From assembly GCA_013112575.1 (NCBI GenBank), contig JABFGG010000019.1, positions 1-64,000 of the forward strand: a stretch of 64,000 bases of DNA. The letters run 5' to 3'. This DNA is from Chloroflexota bacterium. Its GTDB lineage: Bacteria > Chloroflexota > Anaerolineae > Anaerolineales > UBA11579. The notes beneath the pieces were generated by a model. That model searched no databases. It was not told the DNA's origin and saw only the letters and a program-made list of their open reading frames with translations. Both the position numbers and the translations under genes were made by a program. Shown piece by piece: positions 18,760 to 28,687 of the stretch. How positions within the stretch are numbered: the first letter of the stretch is position 1; each line of letters starts with the position of its first letter.

Positions 18760-20136
18760 CTACAATGGTTTGAACTGAGCAGTGAAGTGACGCATTAGTT
18801 TAGGCTGGTAGGTGATGCTGAAGCCTTTGAACTGGTCTGCATTCTCAACGATCTTCCTTAATGTATCCACAATATAGTCCATATGGCTTTGGGTGTAAAC
18901 GCGCCTGGGGATAGCCATGCGCACCATTTCTAAAGCCGGATGTACCCATTCACCAGAATCGGGGTCCTGGTAAGCGAAGGCTACTGAGCCTAATTCCACG
19001 GCGCGGATGCCCCCTTCTATATACATCGCCGATGATAAAGCCAAACCTGGGAACTCAGTGTTTGGGATGTGAGGTAACAATTGGCCTGCATCAATATATA
19101 TGGCGTGGGCTCCTGGTGGTTCAATGATGGGGACACCGATTTCCAGTAGGCTTTCTCCCAGGTAGGTGGTTTGGGCCAGGCGGTATTCCAGGTAGGGTTC
19201 TTCCATGGCTTCTTTGAAACCTACAGCGATGGCGTCCAGATCGCGGCCAGCCATCCCACCATAAGTGGGAAAACCTTCCCTCAGGATCAATTCATTACGT
19301 GCCTGGTTATAAAAATCCTCATCGTTCATAGCCAGGAAGCCCCCGATATTGGCGATACCGTCTTTTTTGGCGCTCATGGTAGCCCCGTCTGCCAATGAAA
19401 ACATTTCTTGGACAATTTCCAGGATAGTTTTGTTTTCGTAGCCTGGTTCACGCAATTTTATGAAATACGCGTTTTCTGCAAAACGACAGGCGTCTATGAT
19501 GAATGGAATATTATATTTGCGATAGACTTTTGAGACGGCCTTCAAATTTTCCATTGAAACCGGTTGCCCGCCACCGGCGTTGTTTGTGACGGTTATCATG
19601 CCAAAGGGGATGTTCTCAGGTCCTTTTTCCTCAATGAAGGCATCCAATTTTGCCAGGTCCATGTTGCCTTTGAACTCCACGCGTTCTTTGGGCTGAAAAG
19701 CTTCTGCGCGCACAAGGTTTGTTGGACGGCCTCCTTTTGCACGAATGATACCCTCAGTGGTATCAAAATGCATGTTGGAGGGTATGTATTGCCCATCTTT
19801 CAGCATGATGGCGGCTAGGATATTCTCGGCGGCGCGGCCCTGATGCGTAGGTACAAAATGCTTAAAACCAAAGATTTCATCCATCACGGCTTTGAAGCGG
19901 TGATAGGAGCGTGCTCCGGCGTAAGCCTCGTCACCCTCGATCATAGCTGCCCATTGAGCCTGACTCATGGCAGATGTGCCCGAATCGGTTAAGAGATCGA
20001 TGTAAATGTCATCAGAACGTAGACCAAATACGTTGTAGCCGGCTTCCTTCAGAGCGGCTTCACGCTCTGCGCGGCTGATCAGCCGGATAGGTTCAACCAT
20101 TTTGATGCGGAAAGGTTCGGGGACGTACTGTGCCAT
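18760..20136 (-). CDS. tnaA: Tryptophanase (tryptophan indole-lyase)
   Basis: 458 residues from ATG 20136, which has GAGGAG 6 nt upstream; the frame stays open further. A PLP enzyme of the beta-eliminating lyase family that cleaves tryptophan to indole, pyruvate and ammonia. IDLLTDSGTSAMS, GDEAYAGARSYH, PTHQGR and the PLP lysine in MSAKKD (K257/K258) are present. Tyrosine phenol-lyase is the close alternative. The residue matching its Thr124 is D125 here (NMHFDTT), and the residue matching its Arg381 is Leu in GIRAVELG, both as in tryptophanase. No TnaC-like leader peptide or permease is adjacent. Confidence 0.9.
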   Translation of the reverse strand: MAQYVPEPFRIKMVEPIRLISRAEREAALKEAGYNVFGLRSDDIYIDLLTDSGTSAMSQAQWAAMIEGDEAYAGARSYHRFKAVMDEIFGFKHFVPTHQGRAAENILAAIMLKDGQYIPSNMHFDTTEGIIRAKGGRPTNLVRAEAFQPKERVEFKGNMDLAKLDAFIEEKGPENIPFGMITVTNNAGGGQPVSMENLKAVSKVYRKYNIPFIIDACRFAENAYFIKLREPGYENKTILEIVQEMFSLADGATMSAKKDGIANIGGFLAMNDEDFYNQARNELILREGFPTYGGMAGRDLDAIAVGFKEAMEEPYLEYRLAQTTYLGESLLEIGVPIIEPPGAHAIYIDAGQLLPHIPNTEFPGLALSSAMYIEGGIRAVELGSVAFAYQDPDSGEWVHPALEMVRMAIPRRVYTQSHMDYIVDTLRKIVENADQFKGFSITYQPKLMRHFTAQFKPL

Positions 20137-20194
20137 GCATTGCTCCTCAATGTGGGGATGTACCAGTTTAGCACGTTTCAAAATGACAGCAAAG

Positions 20195-20200
20195 TATAAT
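20195..20200 (+). promoter_or_regulatory. Possible -10 element of the metallo-hydrolase gene
   Basis: A perfect TATAAT lies 29 bp before ATG 20229, in the short divergent region with tnaA. No good -35 is seen at 16-18 bp, so the call rests on the -10 only. Confidence 0.4.
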
Positions 20201-20228
20201 AATCCTGACTGGTAAAGGATATACGTAT

Positions 20229-20873
20229 ATGCTAGAAATCGTCAGTCTGACCCTTGGCCCGGCTGTAACAAACGCTTACTTGATTGCGGATAGTGAGAGT
20301 GGTGACGCTGCTGTGATCGACCCAGCCTGGGATGGGCATTTGATCCTTGCCGAGGCGGAAAAACGCGATTGGCGGATTGCCAATATCTGGCTGACCCACG
20401 CCCATTTTGATCACCTGGGCGGTTCGGGAGCAGTAGCCGATGGCTCCAATCCACCTCCCCCTGTAGCTTTACACCCCGAGGATTATTGGCTGTGGCGGCT
20501 TGAGGGTGGCGCGAAAGCCTTTGGCCTCAGTATCGATCCTGGTCCTGAACCGACGATTGACCTTGAACACGGTCAGATTTTGCATCTGGGTTCGATCCAG
20601 CTTGAAGTTCGTTATGCCCCGGGCCATACGCCTGGGCATGTCATGTTTTATGTGCCTTCGGAAAAAACATTGTTCTGTGGAGATGTAATTTTTCAAAGCA
20701 GTATTGGGCGCACAGACCTGCCTGGTGGGGACTACGACACCTTGATAAAGAGTATTCAAGAGCAGGTCTTGACTTTGCCAAATGACACAAGAATTTTGAA
20801 TGGTCATGGCCCTGAAACAACTGTTGGGATCGAGCGAGAATACAATCCTTTTTTGCAGGATAGTAATTTATAA
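20229..20873 (+). CDS. Metallo-beta-lactamase-fold hydrolase, glyoxalase II-like
   Basis: 214 residues. The binuclear zinc motif is H57-A-H59-F-D61-H62, with further ligands in PGHTPGH, CGDVIF and NGHGPET. This is the hydroxyacylglutathione hydrolase-like branch of the superfamily; length and lack of a C-terminal helical domain point to the short bacterial form that acts on unknown thioesters. It is divergent from tnaA and ends at a terminator. Confidence 0.88.
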   Translation: MLEIVSLTLGPAVTNAYLIADSESGDAAVIDPAWDGHLILAEAEKRDWRIANIWLTHAHFDHLGGSGAVADGSNPPPPVALHPEDYWLWRLEGGAKAFGLSIDPGPEPTIDLEHGQILHLGSIQLEVRYAPGHTPGHVMFYVPSEKTLFCGDVIFQSSIGRTDLPGGDYDTLIKSIQEQVLTLPNDTRILNGHGPETTVGIEREYNPFLQDSNL

Positions 20874-20894
20874 AAGGCAATTGGAAATAAATAA

Positions 20895-20927
20895 CCCCGC
20901 CAACAAATTCTGACGGGGCGTTTTTCT
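20895..20927. terminator. Terminator between the metallo-hydrolase and rny
   Basis: CCCCGCCA at 20895-20902 pairs with TGACGGGG at 20911-20918 with one internal mismatch, followed by GTTTTTCTT. On the minus strand the same stem is followed by a T-rich run, so it can serve both convergent genes. Confidence 0.82.
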
Positions 20928-20978
20928 TATTCTGATTTCTTTTCCCCCAACCAATTCCTAATAACTATTTACTGGTTC

Positions 20979-22502
20979 CTACTTCGCGTAATCCACTGCG
21001 CGCTTCTCACGTATCACGGTCACCTTTATCTGTCCCGGATATTGCATTGATTCTTCGATTTGCTTGGCAATGTCACGTGCCAGGCGGGTGGCGGCCAAAT
21101 CGTCAATGTCCTCAGGGCGTACGATAATGCGCACCTCACGCCCGGCTTGCAAAGCGTAACTCTGATTGACACCAGTATGCGAATTGGCGATCTCTTCCAG
21201 GGCTTTGATACGCTTAACATACTGTTCCAGGCTCTCGCGGCGGGCACCCGGACGTGCGCCTGAAATGGCATCTGCGGTTTCAACGATGATAGCTTCCAGG
21301 GTATCTTGCTCGACCTCATGGTGGTGGGAAGCAACCGCGTTGACAACTACGGGATTTACGCCATAGCGCCCGATGAATTCAGCACCGATGCCAGCATGTG
21401 TGCCTTCCAGGTTGTGGTCCATGGCCTTGCCAATGTCGTGCAATAAACCGCCTGCCTTGGCAAGTTCCACGTCTGCTCCTAATTCTGCAGCAATTACGGA
21501 GGCTACTTTGGAAGATTCGACCGCATGGGCTAACTGGTTCTGCCCGTAGGATGTGCGGTATCTGAGACGACCCAAAGTCTTGACGATTTCACGGTGCAGG
21601 TTAGGCACACCAGCCTCGTAGACGGCTTCTTCACCAGCTTCAACGATCGTTTTCTCAACCTCTTCTTCTTCCTTTTTGATCGTCTTTTCGATGCTGGCTG
21701 GATGAATACGGCCATCCAGTACGAGTTTAGCAAGTGCCCGGCGGGCTACTTCACGCCGTACCGGGTCAAAACAGGAGATGGTCACTGCCTCAGGAGTGTC
21801 GTCCACGATCACGTCCACGCCTGCTGCCTGCTCAAAGGAGCGGATATTGCGGCCATTACGACCGATGATACGGCCCTTCATTTCGTCTGAAGGCAGCGGC
21901 ACAACGGACGTAGTTGTCTCAGATACATGCTCTGACGCCACACGTTGGATGGCAAGAGTGATCAATTTACGAGCGCGTTTTTCACCATCCTCGCGGGCTT
22001 CGGCTTCGATCTGCCGGATGATGCGGGCCATATCGGCGCGCGCTTCTTTTTCAACTTCCTGCATCAGAATGTTGCGAGCCTCTTCGGTAGTCATCGATGA
22101 AACCTCTTGCAACTGTTCAAGGGCTTGTTTGTGGAGTTCGTCCAATTCGTTGCCGCGCCGGTCCAGTGCACTTTGACGTTTGTTCATGGTTTGTTCGCGC
22201 TGTTCAAGCTTGTCCCCGCGCCTGTCCAGCTCGCCCCGCCGGCGTTGTATACGGTTGTCTTCGCGGTTCTGTTCCTTGCGCCGCCGCTTGACCTCTTTTT
22301 CTGCCGTCTCACGAATCTCAATGGCTTCATCTTTAGCTTGCAGGGTCAGGTCACGGGCCTCTTCTTTGGCCTGGTTAACAATGCTTTCGGCCTCGACTCT
22401 TGCGATTTGTTTGGCTCGGGTATACATGAATTGGCGTATTCCGTAACCGATCGCCAGGCCGACTAAGGCAGCAATTACGATCAATAGAATGTTCTCGTTC
22501 AT
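20979..22502 (-). CDS. rny: Ribonuclease Y
   Basis: 507 residues. An N-terminal membrane anchor (residues about 4-20) is followed by a long charged coiled coil (about 30-190), a KH domain (GRIIGRNGRNIRSFEQ) and an HD nuclease domain with LLHDIGKAMDH near residue 355. It is a membrane-bound endonuclease that starts mRNA decay. The start overlaps the recX stop by 4 nt, so recX and rny form one unit. Confidence 0.97.
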   Translation of the reverse strand: MNENILLIVIAALVGLAIGYGIRQFMYTRAKQIARVEAESIVNQAKEEARDLTLQAKDEAIEIRETAEKEVKRRRKEQNREDNRIQRRRGELDRRGDKLEQREQTMNKRQSALDRRGNELDELHKQALEQLQEVSSMTTEEARNILMQEVEKEARADMARIIRQIEAEAREDGEKRARKLITLAIQRVASEHVSETTTSVVPLPSDEMKGRIIGRNGRNIRSFEQAAGVDVIVDDTPEAVTISCFDPVRREVARRALAKLVLDGRIHPASIEKTIKKEEEEVEKTIVEAGEEAVYEAGVPNLHREIVKTLGRLRYRTSYGQNQLAHAVESSKVASVIAAELGADVELAKAGGLLHDIGKAMDHNLEGTHAGIGAEFIGRYGVNPVVVNAVASHHHEVEQDTLEAIIVETADAISGARPGARRESLEQYVKRIKALEEIANSHTGVNQSYALQAGREVRIIVRPEDIDDLAATRLARDIAKQIEESMQYPGQIKVTVIREKRAVDYAK

Positions 22503-23164
22503 ACAGAATCCTCACGGTCATCAATATTCATTGAGGGGATTAGTTTGTCTTGTGTTTCCCATATTTTTGGGAAGACATCAGAAATTATGTCGTAGCTAAA
22601 ACCGCGGCGCGACAGGAAAGCTCCTAGCTTTTTCTTGAAATCCTGCCATTCCATCGGTTTATATTTTCTGGCTTGTTTTTCAGCAGCGCGTAGGGCCAGA
22701 TCATTTTCATCCAGGTCTTCTAAAGCAGTTTCAATGACTTTATCAGGGACGCCTTTCTGGCGTAGTTCGGTACGCAGGGCATAGCGTCCGCGCGGGCAGT
22801 GCTCAGAACGGTTTTCTACCCATAACTGGGCAAACTCGTTATCGTTGATGTAATTATGCTTCTCTAAGCGTTGGATGACTGTATCGATGATTTCTTCGGG
22901 GAAATCTTTTTTACGCAGATTACGGCGAATTTCTTCACTTGCGCGGGCGCGATAGCTCAGGAAATTGAGCGCACGTTGGTAAGCGACTTCAAGGGCATCT
23001 TCGGATTGCAGCTCAGCAATTTTGGTCTCACTAAGTTCCTGGCCCACACTCAACCAACCCGCAACGACATGCGCCAGTCCAAATGCATACTCCCCATCGA
23101 GGTAGACATTGACCCGTTCGCGGTTCTTTTTTTGCAGCTTCAGTGCTGTGATCTTCTTTGTCAT
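22499..23164 (-). CDS. recX: Regulatory protein RecX
   Basis: 221 residues from ATG 23164. RecX binds RecA filaments and blocks their activity. ITALKLQKKNRERVNVYLDGEYAFGL is the N-terminal signature, and the three-helix RecX repeats follow (RALNFLSYRARASEEIRRNL, PRGRYALRTELRQKGV). No ribosome binding site precedes this ATG. The U-tract of a terminator ends only 2-3 nt upstream. The frame extends to 23197 through that hairpin, which is unlikely to be coding. Confidence 0.92.
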   Translation of the reverse strand: MTKKITALKLQKKNRERVNVYLDGEYAFGLAHVVAGWLSVGQELSETKIAELQSEDALEVAYQRALNFLSYRARASEEIRRNLRKKDFPEEIIDTVIQRLEKHNYINDNEFAQLWVENRSEHCPRGRYALRTELRQKGVPDKVIETALEDLDENDLALRAAEKQARKYKPMEWQDFKKKLGAFLSRRGFSYDIISDVFPKIWETQDKLIPSMNIDDREDSV

Positions 23165-23166
23165 TA

Positions 23167-23204
23167 TAAAAACAGCCGTGGCAAACCATTGGGCCACGGC
23201 TGTT
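23167..23204 (-). terminator. Intrinsic terminator between recA and recX
   Basis: AACAGCCGTGGC at 23171-23182 and GCCACGGCTGTT at 23193-23204 are a perfect 12-bp inverted repeat with a 10-nt loop. Read on the minus strand the stem is followed at once by five T. It would end recA transcripts, and recX expression would depend on readthrough. Confidence 0.9.
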
Positions 23205-23414
23205 GCTGCATTTCTATCTCAGATACAGAAAATCACAGTAGTTGCCTACTGTCAGCGGCGAAAATGAGCCGCTTGTCTGTTTATTTTTCAATTGTCTTTG
23301 CCCCGAAAACTGACGGGAGCGGTACGTTCTGCGGCCAGACCAGCCGCTGTTTCTCTGAGAATCTTTTACTTAGCCGTGACCGCAACTGAATTGCGGTTTC
23401 AGGAAACCGAAAAG
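23205..23414 (-). other. Structured non-coding stretch 3' of recA
   Basis: 210 bp without a supported gene. It holds inverted repeats: ACCGCAA/TTGCGGT at 23379-23397, and AGCGGC/GCCGCT with an 8-nt loop near 23252-23273. The recA mRNA would therefore carry a long structured 3' untranslated region before its terminator. Confidence 0.45.
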
Positions 23415-24458
23415 CTATTCTTCTTCAATCTCTTCTGGGAGATCGTCGTCAAGTGGCATAGGTTCTTCGGGTAAAGCCGCTTGACGAATAAGCTGTTCGA
23501 TTTCATCCAAAAGATCGGGTCTATCACGCAGGGCGTCTTTTGTGTTCTCACGGCCCTGAGCCAGGCGCTCATCCTTATAGTTGTAAAAGGACCCGCGCTT
23601 TTCAATAATGTCCAACTCAACCGCGAGATCGAGAAGGTCCCCGACTTTGGATATGCCTTCATTATACATGATATCGAATTCCGCTGTGCGGAAGGGTGGA
23701 GATACTTTGTTCTTTACGACACGAACACGTGTGCGATTGCCGATAATCTCCTGCCCCTGTTTAATGGACTGGATGCGACGTACGTCCATGCGTACAGAAG
23801 CATAGAATTTGAGTGCATTGCCACCAGTGGTGGTTTCTGGATTGCCGAACATTACCCCGATTTTCTGACGTAACTGGTTAGTAAAGATCATGGCGGTGTT
23901 AGTCTGTTTGATCGCCCCGGAGAGTTTACGCAACGCCTGGGACATCAAACGTGCCTGCACACCCATAGTTGCTTGCCCCATGTCACCTTCCAGTTCGGAG
24001 CGGGGTACGAGGGCAGCTACAGAGTCGATTACGACTACGTCTACTGCGCCCGAACGCACCAGGGATTCGGCGATTTCCAGGGCATCTTCGCCTGTGTCTG
24101 GCTGAGAGATAAGCAAATCGTCAACATTAACGCCGCATTGCTCGGCGTAGCCAGGATCCAGGGCGTGTTCCATATCGATAAAAGCGCAGGTGCCACCCGC
24201 TTTTTGTGCCTCGGCAACGATATGTTGGGAGATAGTGGTTTTCCCGGAAGATTCCGGACCAAATATCTCAGTGACGCGCCCCCGGGGAATACCACCAATG
24301 CCTAAGGCTAAGTCCAGTGATAAGGCCCCAGTAGGGATGGCTTCAACCACCATGCTTTGGGCTTCACCCAGGCGCATGATCGAGCCATCACCGAAACGTT
24401 TGCTGATATCTTTTAGTGCGCTTTCCAGCGCCTGATCTTTTTTAGTATCGTCGCTCAT
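23415..24458 (-). CDS. recA: Recombinase RecA
   Basis: 347 residues from ATG 24458, with AGAAGGA 6-7 nt upstream; the upstream open frame has no family similarity. Walker A is GPESSGKTT (residues 67-75). [46 protein letters not shown] and the L1/L2 loops are standard. It catalyses strand exchange and induces the SOS response. The C-terminus is acidic, as usual. No recognisable LexA box was found in the 195-bp gap to maeB. Confidence 0.98.
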   Translation of the reverse strand: MSDDTKKDQALESALKDISKRFGDGSIMRLGEAQSMVVEAIPTGALSLDLALGIGGIPRGRVTEIFGPESSGKTTISQHIVAEAQKAGGTCAFIDMEHALDPGYAEQCGVNVDDLLISQPDTGEDALEIAESLVRSGAVDVVVIDSVAALVPRSELEGDMGQATMGVQARLMSQALRKLSGAIKQTNTAMIFTNQLRQKIGVMFGNPETTTGGNALKFYASVRMDVRRIQSIKQGQEIIGNRTRVRVVKNKVSPPFRTAEFDIMYNEGISKVGDLLDLAVELDIIEKRGSFYNYKDERLAQGRENTKDALRDRPDLLDEIEQLIRQAALPEEPMPLDDDLPEEIEEE

Positions 24459-24569
24459 TATTTTCCTTCTGTTCCGTGGCTTTGAAGCCCCTATTTTATC
24501 GCATGTTCTCTGACGCCAAACATGTAGGAATCTCCATTTCTGGGCTGTGACAATGTCCCATTTTTGGAA

Positions 24570-24604
24570 TGTCAATTGACACTGCCTTTTGAAGCTTTCA
24601 AAAT
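24570..24604 (+). promoter_or_regulatory. maeB promoter with palindromic -35 shared with the recA side
   Basis: TTGACA at 24576-24581 and CAAAAT at 24599-24604 are 17 bp apart. The -35 is the right half of a perfect palindrome TGTCAATTGACA (24570-24581), which also gives a TTGACA pointing towards recA. The recA-side -10 is poor. Confidence 0.55.
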
Positions 24605-24653
24605 AGTACAATACCCGTGCATGAAACTCACAACCTTTATTTAGAGGAGCATC

Positions 24654-26912
24654 ATGAGTACTTTGCGCGATGAGGCGCTGGAATATCATCACCTCAATGG
24701 AAAACCTGGCAAGATCGAGGTTACCCCCACCAAACCACTGGATACACAACGTGACCTGGCGTTGGCGTATTCACCAGGTGTGGCGGAACCGGTATTGGAG
24801 ATCGAAAAGGATCCTGCCAATGCCTATCAATACACTTCCAGGGGTAACCTGGTAGCGGTAATTTCGAATGGTACGGCTATCCTTGGCTTGGGAGACCGTG
24901 GAGCATTGGCCTCTAAACCAGTAATGGAAGGGAAGGGGGTACTTTTTAAGAAGTTTGCCGATATTGATGTCTTTGACATCGAGGTTGACGAAAAAGATCC
25001 TGATAAGTTGATCGAAGTGGTCAAGGCCATTGCACCTACTTTCGGGGGCATCAACCTCGAAGATATTAAAGCCCCGGAATGTTTCCACGTTGAGCAAACT
25101 TTGAAAGAAGCTCTCGACATTCCCGTCTTCCACGACGACCAGCATGGCACTGCGATCATCTCCAGTGCCGGTTTGTTAAATGCCCTGGAGATCATTGGCA
25201 AAGATATTGGCGATATCCGCATTGCAGTCTCCGGGGCAGGTGCTTCGGCCATTTCCTGTGCCAAGATGGCCGTTCTGCTGGGTGTGAAACAGGAGAATGT
25301 CCTGCTTGTGGATAGTAAAGGCGTTGTGTACAAGGGCCGCGAGGCAGGCATGAACCAGTATAAAGAAGAGTTCGCGGTCGATACCGATTTGCGCACACTG
25401 GCTGATGCTGTAAATGGGGCGGATGTGTTTTATGGTTTGTCCGTAGCCGACCTGCTCAAACCAGAGATGGTCAAGACCATGGCCAAAGATCCCATTATCT
25501 TCGCCATGGCCAATCCTGATCCTGAGATCAATTATGATCTCGCCAAAGAAACACGTCCGGACGCTATCGTAGCGACGGGCCGTTCTGATTTTCCCAATCA
25601 AGTTAACAACGTCTTAGGTTTCCCCTTCATCTTCCGCGGCGCGCTTGATGTGCGGGCCTCATCCATAAACGATGACATGAAAGTTGCCGCTGCTTATTCG
25701 CTGGCAAAACTGGCGAAGGAAGATGTGCCTGACAGCGTGCTCAGTGCATATGGGGTGGACAGCCTCAAATTCGGTCGCGAGTACATCATTCCTACGCCCC
25801 TGGATGACCGTGTCTTGCTGTGGGAAGCGCCTGATGTGGCAGAAGCAGCTATGAAAACCGGTGTCGCGCGAGTAAAAATTGACCTGGATGAATACCGCGA
25901 AGAACTGGCTATTCGTCAGGGTAAGGGGGCTCAGGTCCGTCATTACATCCTCAATAAGGCGCAGGCTGTCAAGCAACGCGAACGTATTGTGTTTGCGGAG
26001 GGCGAAGAGCCTAAGATCATCCGCGCTGCTGCCCGCATTAAGGACGAAGGCATTGGCGAACCTGTTTTGATCGCTCGTGAAGAAGTTTTTGATGAGATGA
26101 CCAAAGAATTGGGATTGGAACATTTCAAGCCGGAACTTGTAAACGTACGTAGCTATGAACGTTTGGAAGAATACCAGCAGGCTTTCCATGAACTGCGTGC
26201 TCGCAAAGGTATTACCATGCGTGAATCCACCAAACGCTTACGAGACCGTAATGTGTTTGGGGCCATGATGGTCAAGATGGGAGATGCAGACGCTTTCATC
26301 TCCGGCCTCACTTTCGAATATCCGGAAGTCATCCGCCCAGCTTTGCAAATCCATCACACTGCTGAAGGTGTGCGTCGTGCTGCAGGTGTGTACATCATGA
26401 TCCTGGATGGACACGTATACCTGTTTGCCGATGCTACTGTCAATATCGATCCCAGTGCAGAGGATCTGGCAGATATCGCTATGTTATCCGCTGACTTTGC
26501 GGAAAATCTAGGCCTCAGCCCACGTGTAGCCATGTTGTCTTTCTCCAACTTCGGTTCCACACCACATCCTCATTCTGCCAAAGTGAAAAAGGCTGTTGAG
26601 ATCTTGAAGGAAAACGCACCGGATATGGTTGTTGATGGCGAAATGCAAGCCGATGCTGCCGTCATACCGGAGATCATTGAGGGACGTTATCCCTTCAGTA
26701 AGGTCAAGGATGCCAATGTGTTGGTATTCCCCAGTCTGGAAGCAGCCAATATCGCCTATAAACTCCTCGATCGTTTAGGCAATGCTCAGGCGATTGGGCC
26801 CATCCTCTTGGGTATGGGCGCGCCCGTGCATGTTTTACAAACGGGTGATGAAGTACGCGATATCGTCAACATTGCTGCCGTAGCTGTAATGGATGCAGGC
26901 GGGCGTCAATAG
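24654..26912 (+). CDS. maeB: NADP-dependent malic enzyme with phosphotransacetylase-like domain (MaeB type)
   Basis: 752 residues. Residues about 1-425 are the malic enzyme ([18 protein letters not shown], the dinucleotide-binding [12 protein letters not shown] and [10 protein letters not shown]). Residues about 430-752 resemble phosphotransacetylase but usually act as an acetyl-CoA-sensing regulatory domain. It converts malate to pyruvate and CO2 with NADP reduction. GAGGAG precedes the start. It is followed by its own terminator, then the methylmalonyl-CoA decarboxylase operon. Confidence 0.96.
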   Translation: MSTLRDEALEYHHLNGKPGKIEVTPTKPLDTQRDLALAYSPGVAEPVLEIEKDPANAYQYTSRGNLVAVISNGTAILGLGDRGALASKPVMEGKGVLFKKFADIDVFDIEVDEKDPDKLIEVVKAIAPTFGGINLEDIKAPECFHVEQTLKEALDIPVFHDDQHGTAIISSAGLLNALEIIGKDIGDIRIAVSGAGASAISCAKMAVLLGVKQENVLLVDSKGVVYKGREAGMNQYKEEFAVDTDLRTLADAVNGADVFYGLSVADLLKPEMVKTMAKDPIIFAMANPDPEINYDLAKETRPDAIVATGRSDFPNQVNNVLGFPFIFRGALDVRASSINDDMKVAAAYSLAKLAKEDVPDSVLSAYGVDSLKFGREYIIPTPLDDRVLLWEAPDVAEAAMKTGVARVKIDLDEYREELAIRQGKGAQVRHYILNKAQAVKQRERIVFAEGEEPKIIRAAARIKDEGIGEPVLIAREEVFDEMTKELGLEHFKPELVNVRSYERLEEYQQAFHELRARKGITMRESTKRLRDRNVFGAMMVKMGDADAFISGLTFEYPEVIRPALQIHHTAEGVRRAAGVYIMILDGHVYLFADATVNIDPSAEDLADIAMLSADFAENLGLSPRVAMLSFSNFGSTPHPHSAKVKKAVEILKENAPDMVVDGEMQADAAVIPEIIEGRYPFSKVKDANVLVFPSLEAANIAYKLLDRLGNAQAIGPILLGMGAPVHVLQTGDEVRDIVNIAAVAVMDAGGRQ

Positions 26913-26942
26913 TAGAGATTCCCAAAATAATTATTCCAGAAG

Positions 26943-26975
26943 GAGGCAGGGAGACTTTTCCCCCTGCCTCTTTTG
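26943..26975 (+). terminator. Intrinsic terminator after maeB
   Basis: GAGGCAGGG at 26943-26951 pairs with CCCTGCCTC at 26962-26970 around a 10-nt loop, followed by TTTTG. Confidence 0.88.
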
Positions 26976-27031
26976 TACTTCCAACTATGAAAGGATATGT
27001 GCCTTTTTGGTTCGAAATTAGACCACGCTTG

Positions 27032-27037
27032 TATAAT
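27032..27037 (+). promoter_or_regulatory. Possible -10 element of the mmd operon
   Basis: A perfect TATAAT lies 57 bp before ATG 27095. No clear -35 is seen at normal spacing. Confidence 0.4.
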
Positions 27038-27094
27038 AAGGCCAATTAGGGAATATTTATTCCCTGTACGAAGAAAAACATAGGCGCGATACGC

Positions 27095-28678
27095 ATGACA
27101 TTACCAGAGAAAAAAGACACAGCAGGTACAGGGCCGATTGATAAGAATAAGGATTTAAAGAGTAGGCGCCAAAAGCTGCTTGAGGGGGGAGGGGAGCAGC
27201 GCGTAAAGGCACAACATGCCAAGGGGAAAATGACTGCAAGAGAGCGCATCGACCAGCTCCTGGATAGAGGCAGCTTCCAGGAGATCGATCCATACTGGAC
27301 GCACCGGCATAGCGATTTCGGCATGGCCGAAAAACAACATGCCGGAGACAGCGTGGTTGCCGGCTTCGGCAAGATCGATGGACGCATGGTTTGTGTGTAC
27401 GCTCAAGACTTCACGGTTTTAGGCGGCTCTTTTTCCGAAGTGCAGGGTCAAAAAGTTGCCAAATTGCTTGACCTGGCCATGGAGAACGGTGTCCCTGTAA
27501 TAGGTTTAATGGATTCTGTGGGGGCCCGTATCCAGGAAGGGGTTTATAGCTTGGCGGCTTTTGCAGAACTTTTTTGGCGTAACACTCAGGCCAGTGGCGT
27601 CATCCCTCAGATTAGCGTTATGTTGGGGCCATGCGCGGGTGGCTCTGTTTACTCTCCAGGCCTGACCGACTTTGTAGTCATGACCGAGGGCACCAGTCAT
27701 ATGTTCCTCACTGGCCCGAAAGTGATCGAGACCGTCACAGGCGAGCAGGTTGACCTCGACTCGCTGGGTGGAGCGCAAGTACACAATGCCATTAGCGGTG
27801 TAGCGCATTTTAATGCTACTGACGAATCCCAGGCCTTGGATATCACACGTACCTTGTTAAGCTATATTCCAGCCAATAATGCTGAACAGGCTCCTCTCCA
27901 TACCCCAGAGGATGACCCCTGGCGTATGGATGAAACACTGAATGATCTGGTTCCGGGCGATTCGCGTGAACCTTACGACATGCACGTGATCATCAAAAGC
28001 GTTTTTGATCTGGGCAGTTTTTTTCCAGTACACGCACATTATGCCCAGAACGTGATCGTTGGCTTTGCCCGCCTCCACGGACAATCTGTGGGGGTGGTCG
28101 CCACGCAGCCCATGGTAAAAGCCGGTGTGTTGGACATCGACTCCTCTGACAAGATCTCGCGCTTTATCCGATTTTGTGATGCTTTCGGAATTCCGCTGAT
28201 CACCTTGGTGGACACTCCTGGCTTTTTGCCGGGTGTCAAAGAAGAACATGGAGGCATCATCCGGCATGGGGCTAAGATCGTGTATGCTTACTCGGAAGCT
28301 ACAGTCCCCAAACTTTCGGTGATCACCCGCAAAGCATACGGTGGCGCATATATCGTGATGGGTAGTAAATACACCCGCACCGATCTGGTGTTTGCCTGGC
28401 CCACTGCCGAAGTTGCCGTTATGGGCGCAGAGGGGGCGGTCAATATCCTGTACCAAAAACAATTGCGGGAGGAAGATGACCCTCAAGCGGCTCATGCCCG
28501 CTTAGTTGATGAATTCAACCAGAAATTTGCCAATCCCTTTACCTCGGCGGCTAGTGGGCACGTGGATGACGTCCTTCTTCCATCTGAAACCAGGCCGCGT
28601 CTCATTGCGGCCCTCGAACTACTGCGCGATAAGCGCGTGGAAACACCTGCCAAGAAACATGGCAACATGCCGGTGTAG
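27095..28678 (+). CDS. mmdA: Methylmalonyl-CoA decarboxylase alpha subunit (carboxyltransferase)
   Basis: 527 residues with two crotonase-like carboxyltransferase halves. HAKGKMTARERIDQLLDRGSF and the oxyanion-hole glycines (GPCAGGSVYSP; RKAYGGAYIVMG) are conserved. Alone it could be a propionyl-CoA carboxylase beta chain. The downstream OadG-like, biotin-carrier and OadB-type pump genes make a Na+-translocating decarboxylase the better call. Its length fits MmdA rather than glutaconyl-CoA decarboxylase. The ribosome binding site is weak. Confidence 0.9.
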   Translation: MTLPEKKDTAGTGPIDKNKDLKSRRQKLLEGGGEQRVKAQHAKGKMTARERIDQLLDRGSFQEIDPYWTHRHSDFGMAEKQHAGDSVVAGFGKIDGRMVCVYAQDFTVLGGSFSEVQGQKVAKLLDLAMENGVPVIGLMDSVGARIQEGVYSLAAFAELFWRNTQASGVIPQISVMLGPCAGGSVYSPGLTDFVVMTEGTSHMFLTGPKVIETVTGEQVDLDSLGGAQVHNAISGVAHFNATDESQALDITRTLLSYIPANNAEQAPLHTPEDDPWRMDETLNDLVPGDSREPYDMHVIIKSVFDLGSFFPVHAHYAQNVIVGFARLHGQSVGVVATQPMVKAGVLDIDSSDKISRFIRFCDAFGIPLITLVDTPGFLPGVKEEHGGIIRHGAKIVYAYSEATVPKLSVITRKAYGGAYIVMGSKYTRTDLVFAWPTAEVAVMGAEGAVNILYQKQLREEDDPQAAHARLVDEFNQKFANPFTSAASGHVDDVLLPSETRPRLIAALELLRDKRVETPAKKHGNMPV

Positions 28679-28687
28679 GCTGTAATC

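Noticed and set aside
20137-20228. TnaC-like regulatory leader for tnaA
   Set aside because: The gap is under 100 bp and shared with a divergent gene. No short frame with a key Trp codon was found.
24459-24653. LexA/SOS box upstream of recA
   Set aside because: GAAC-type half sites such as AGAACATGCG occur, but no proper inverted partner at SOS spacing was found.
27095-28678. Propionyl-CoA carboxylase beta subunit
   Set aside because: The three following genes encode the OadG-like, biotin-carrier and OadB-type pump subunits, which carboxylases do not have, and no biotin carboxylase gene is adjacent.
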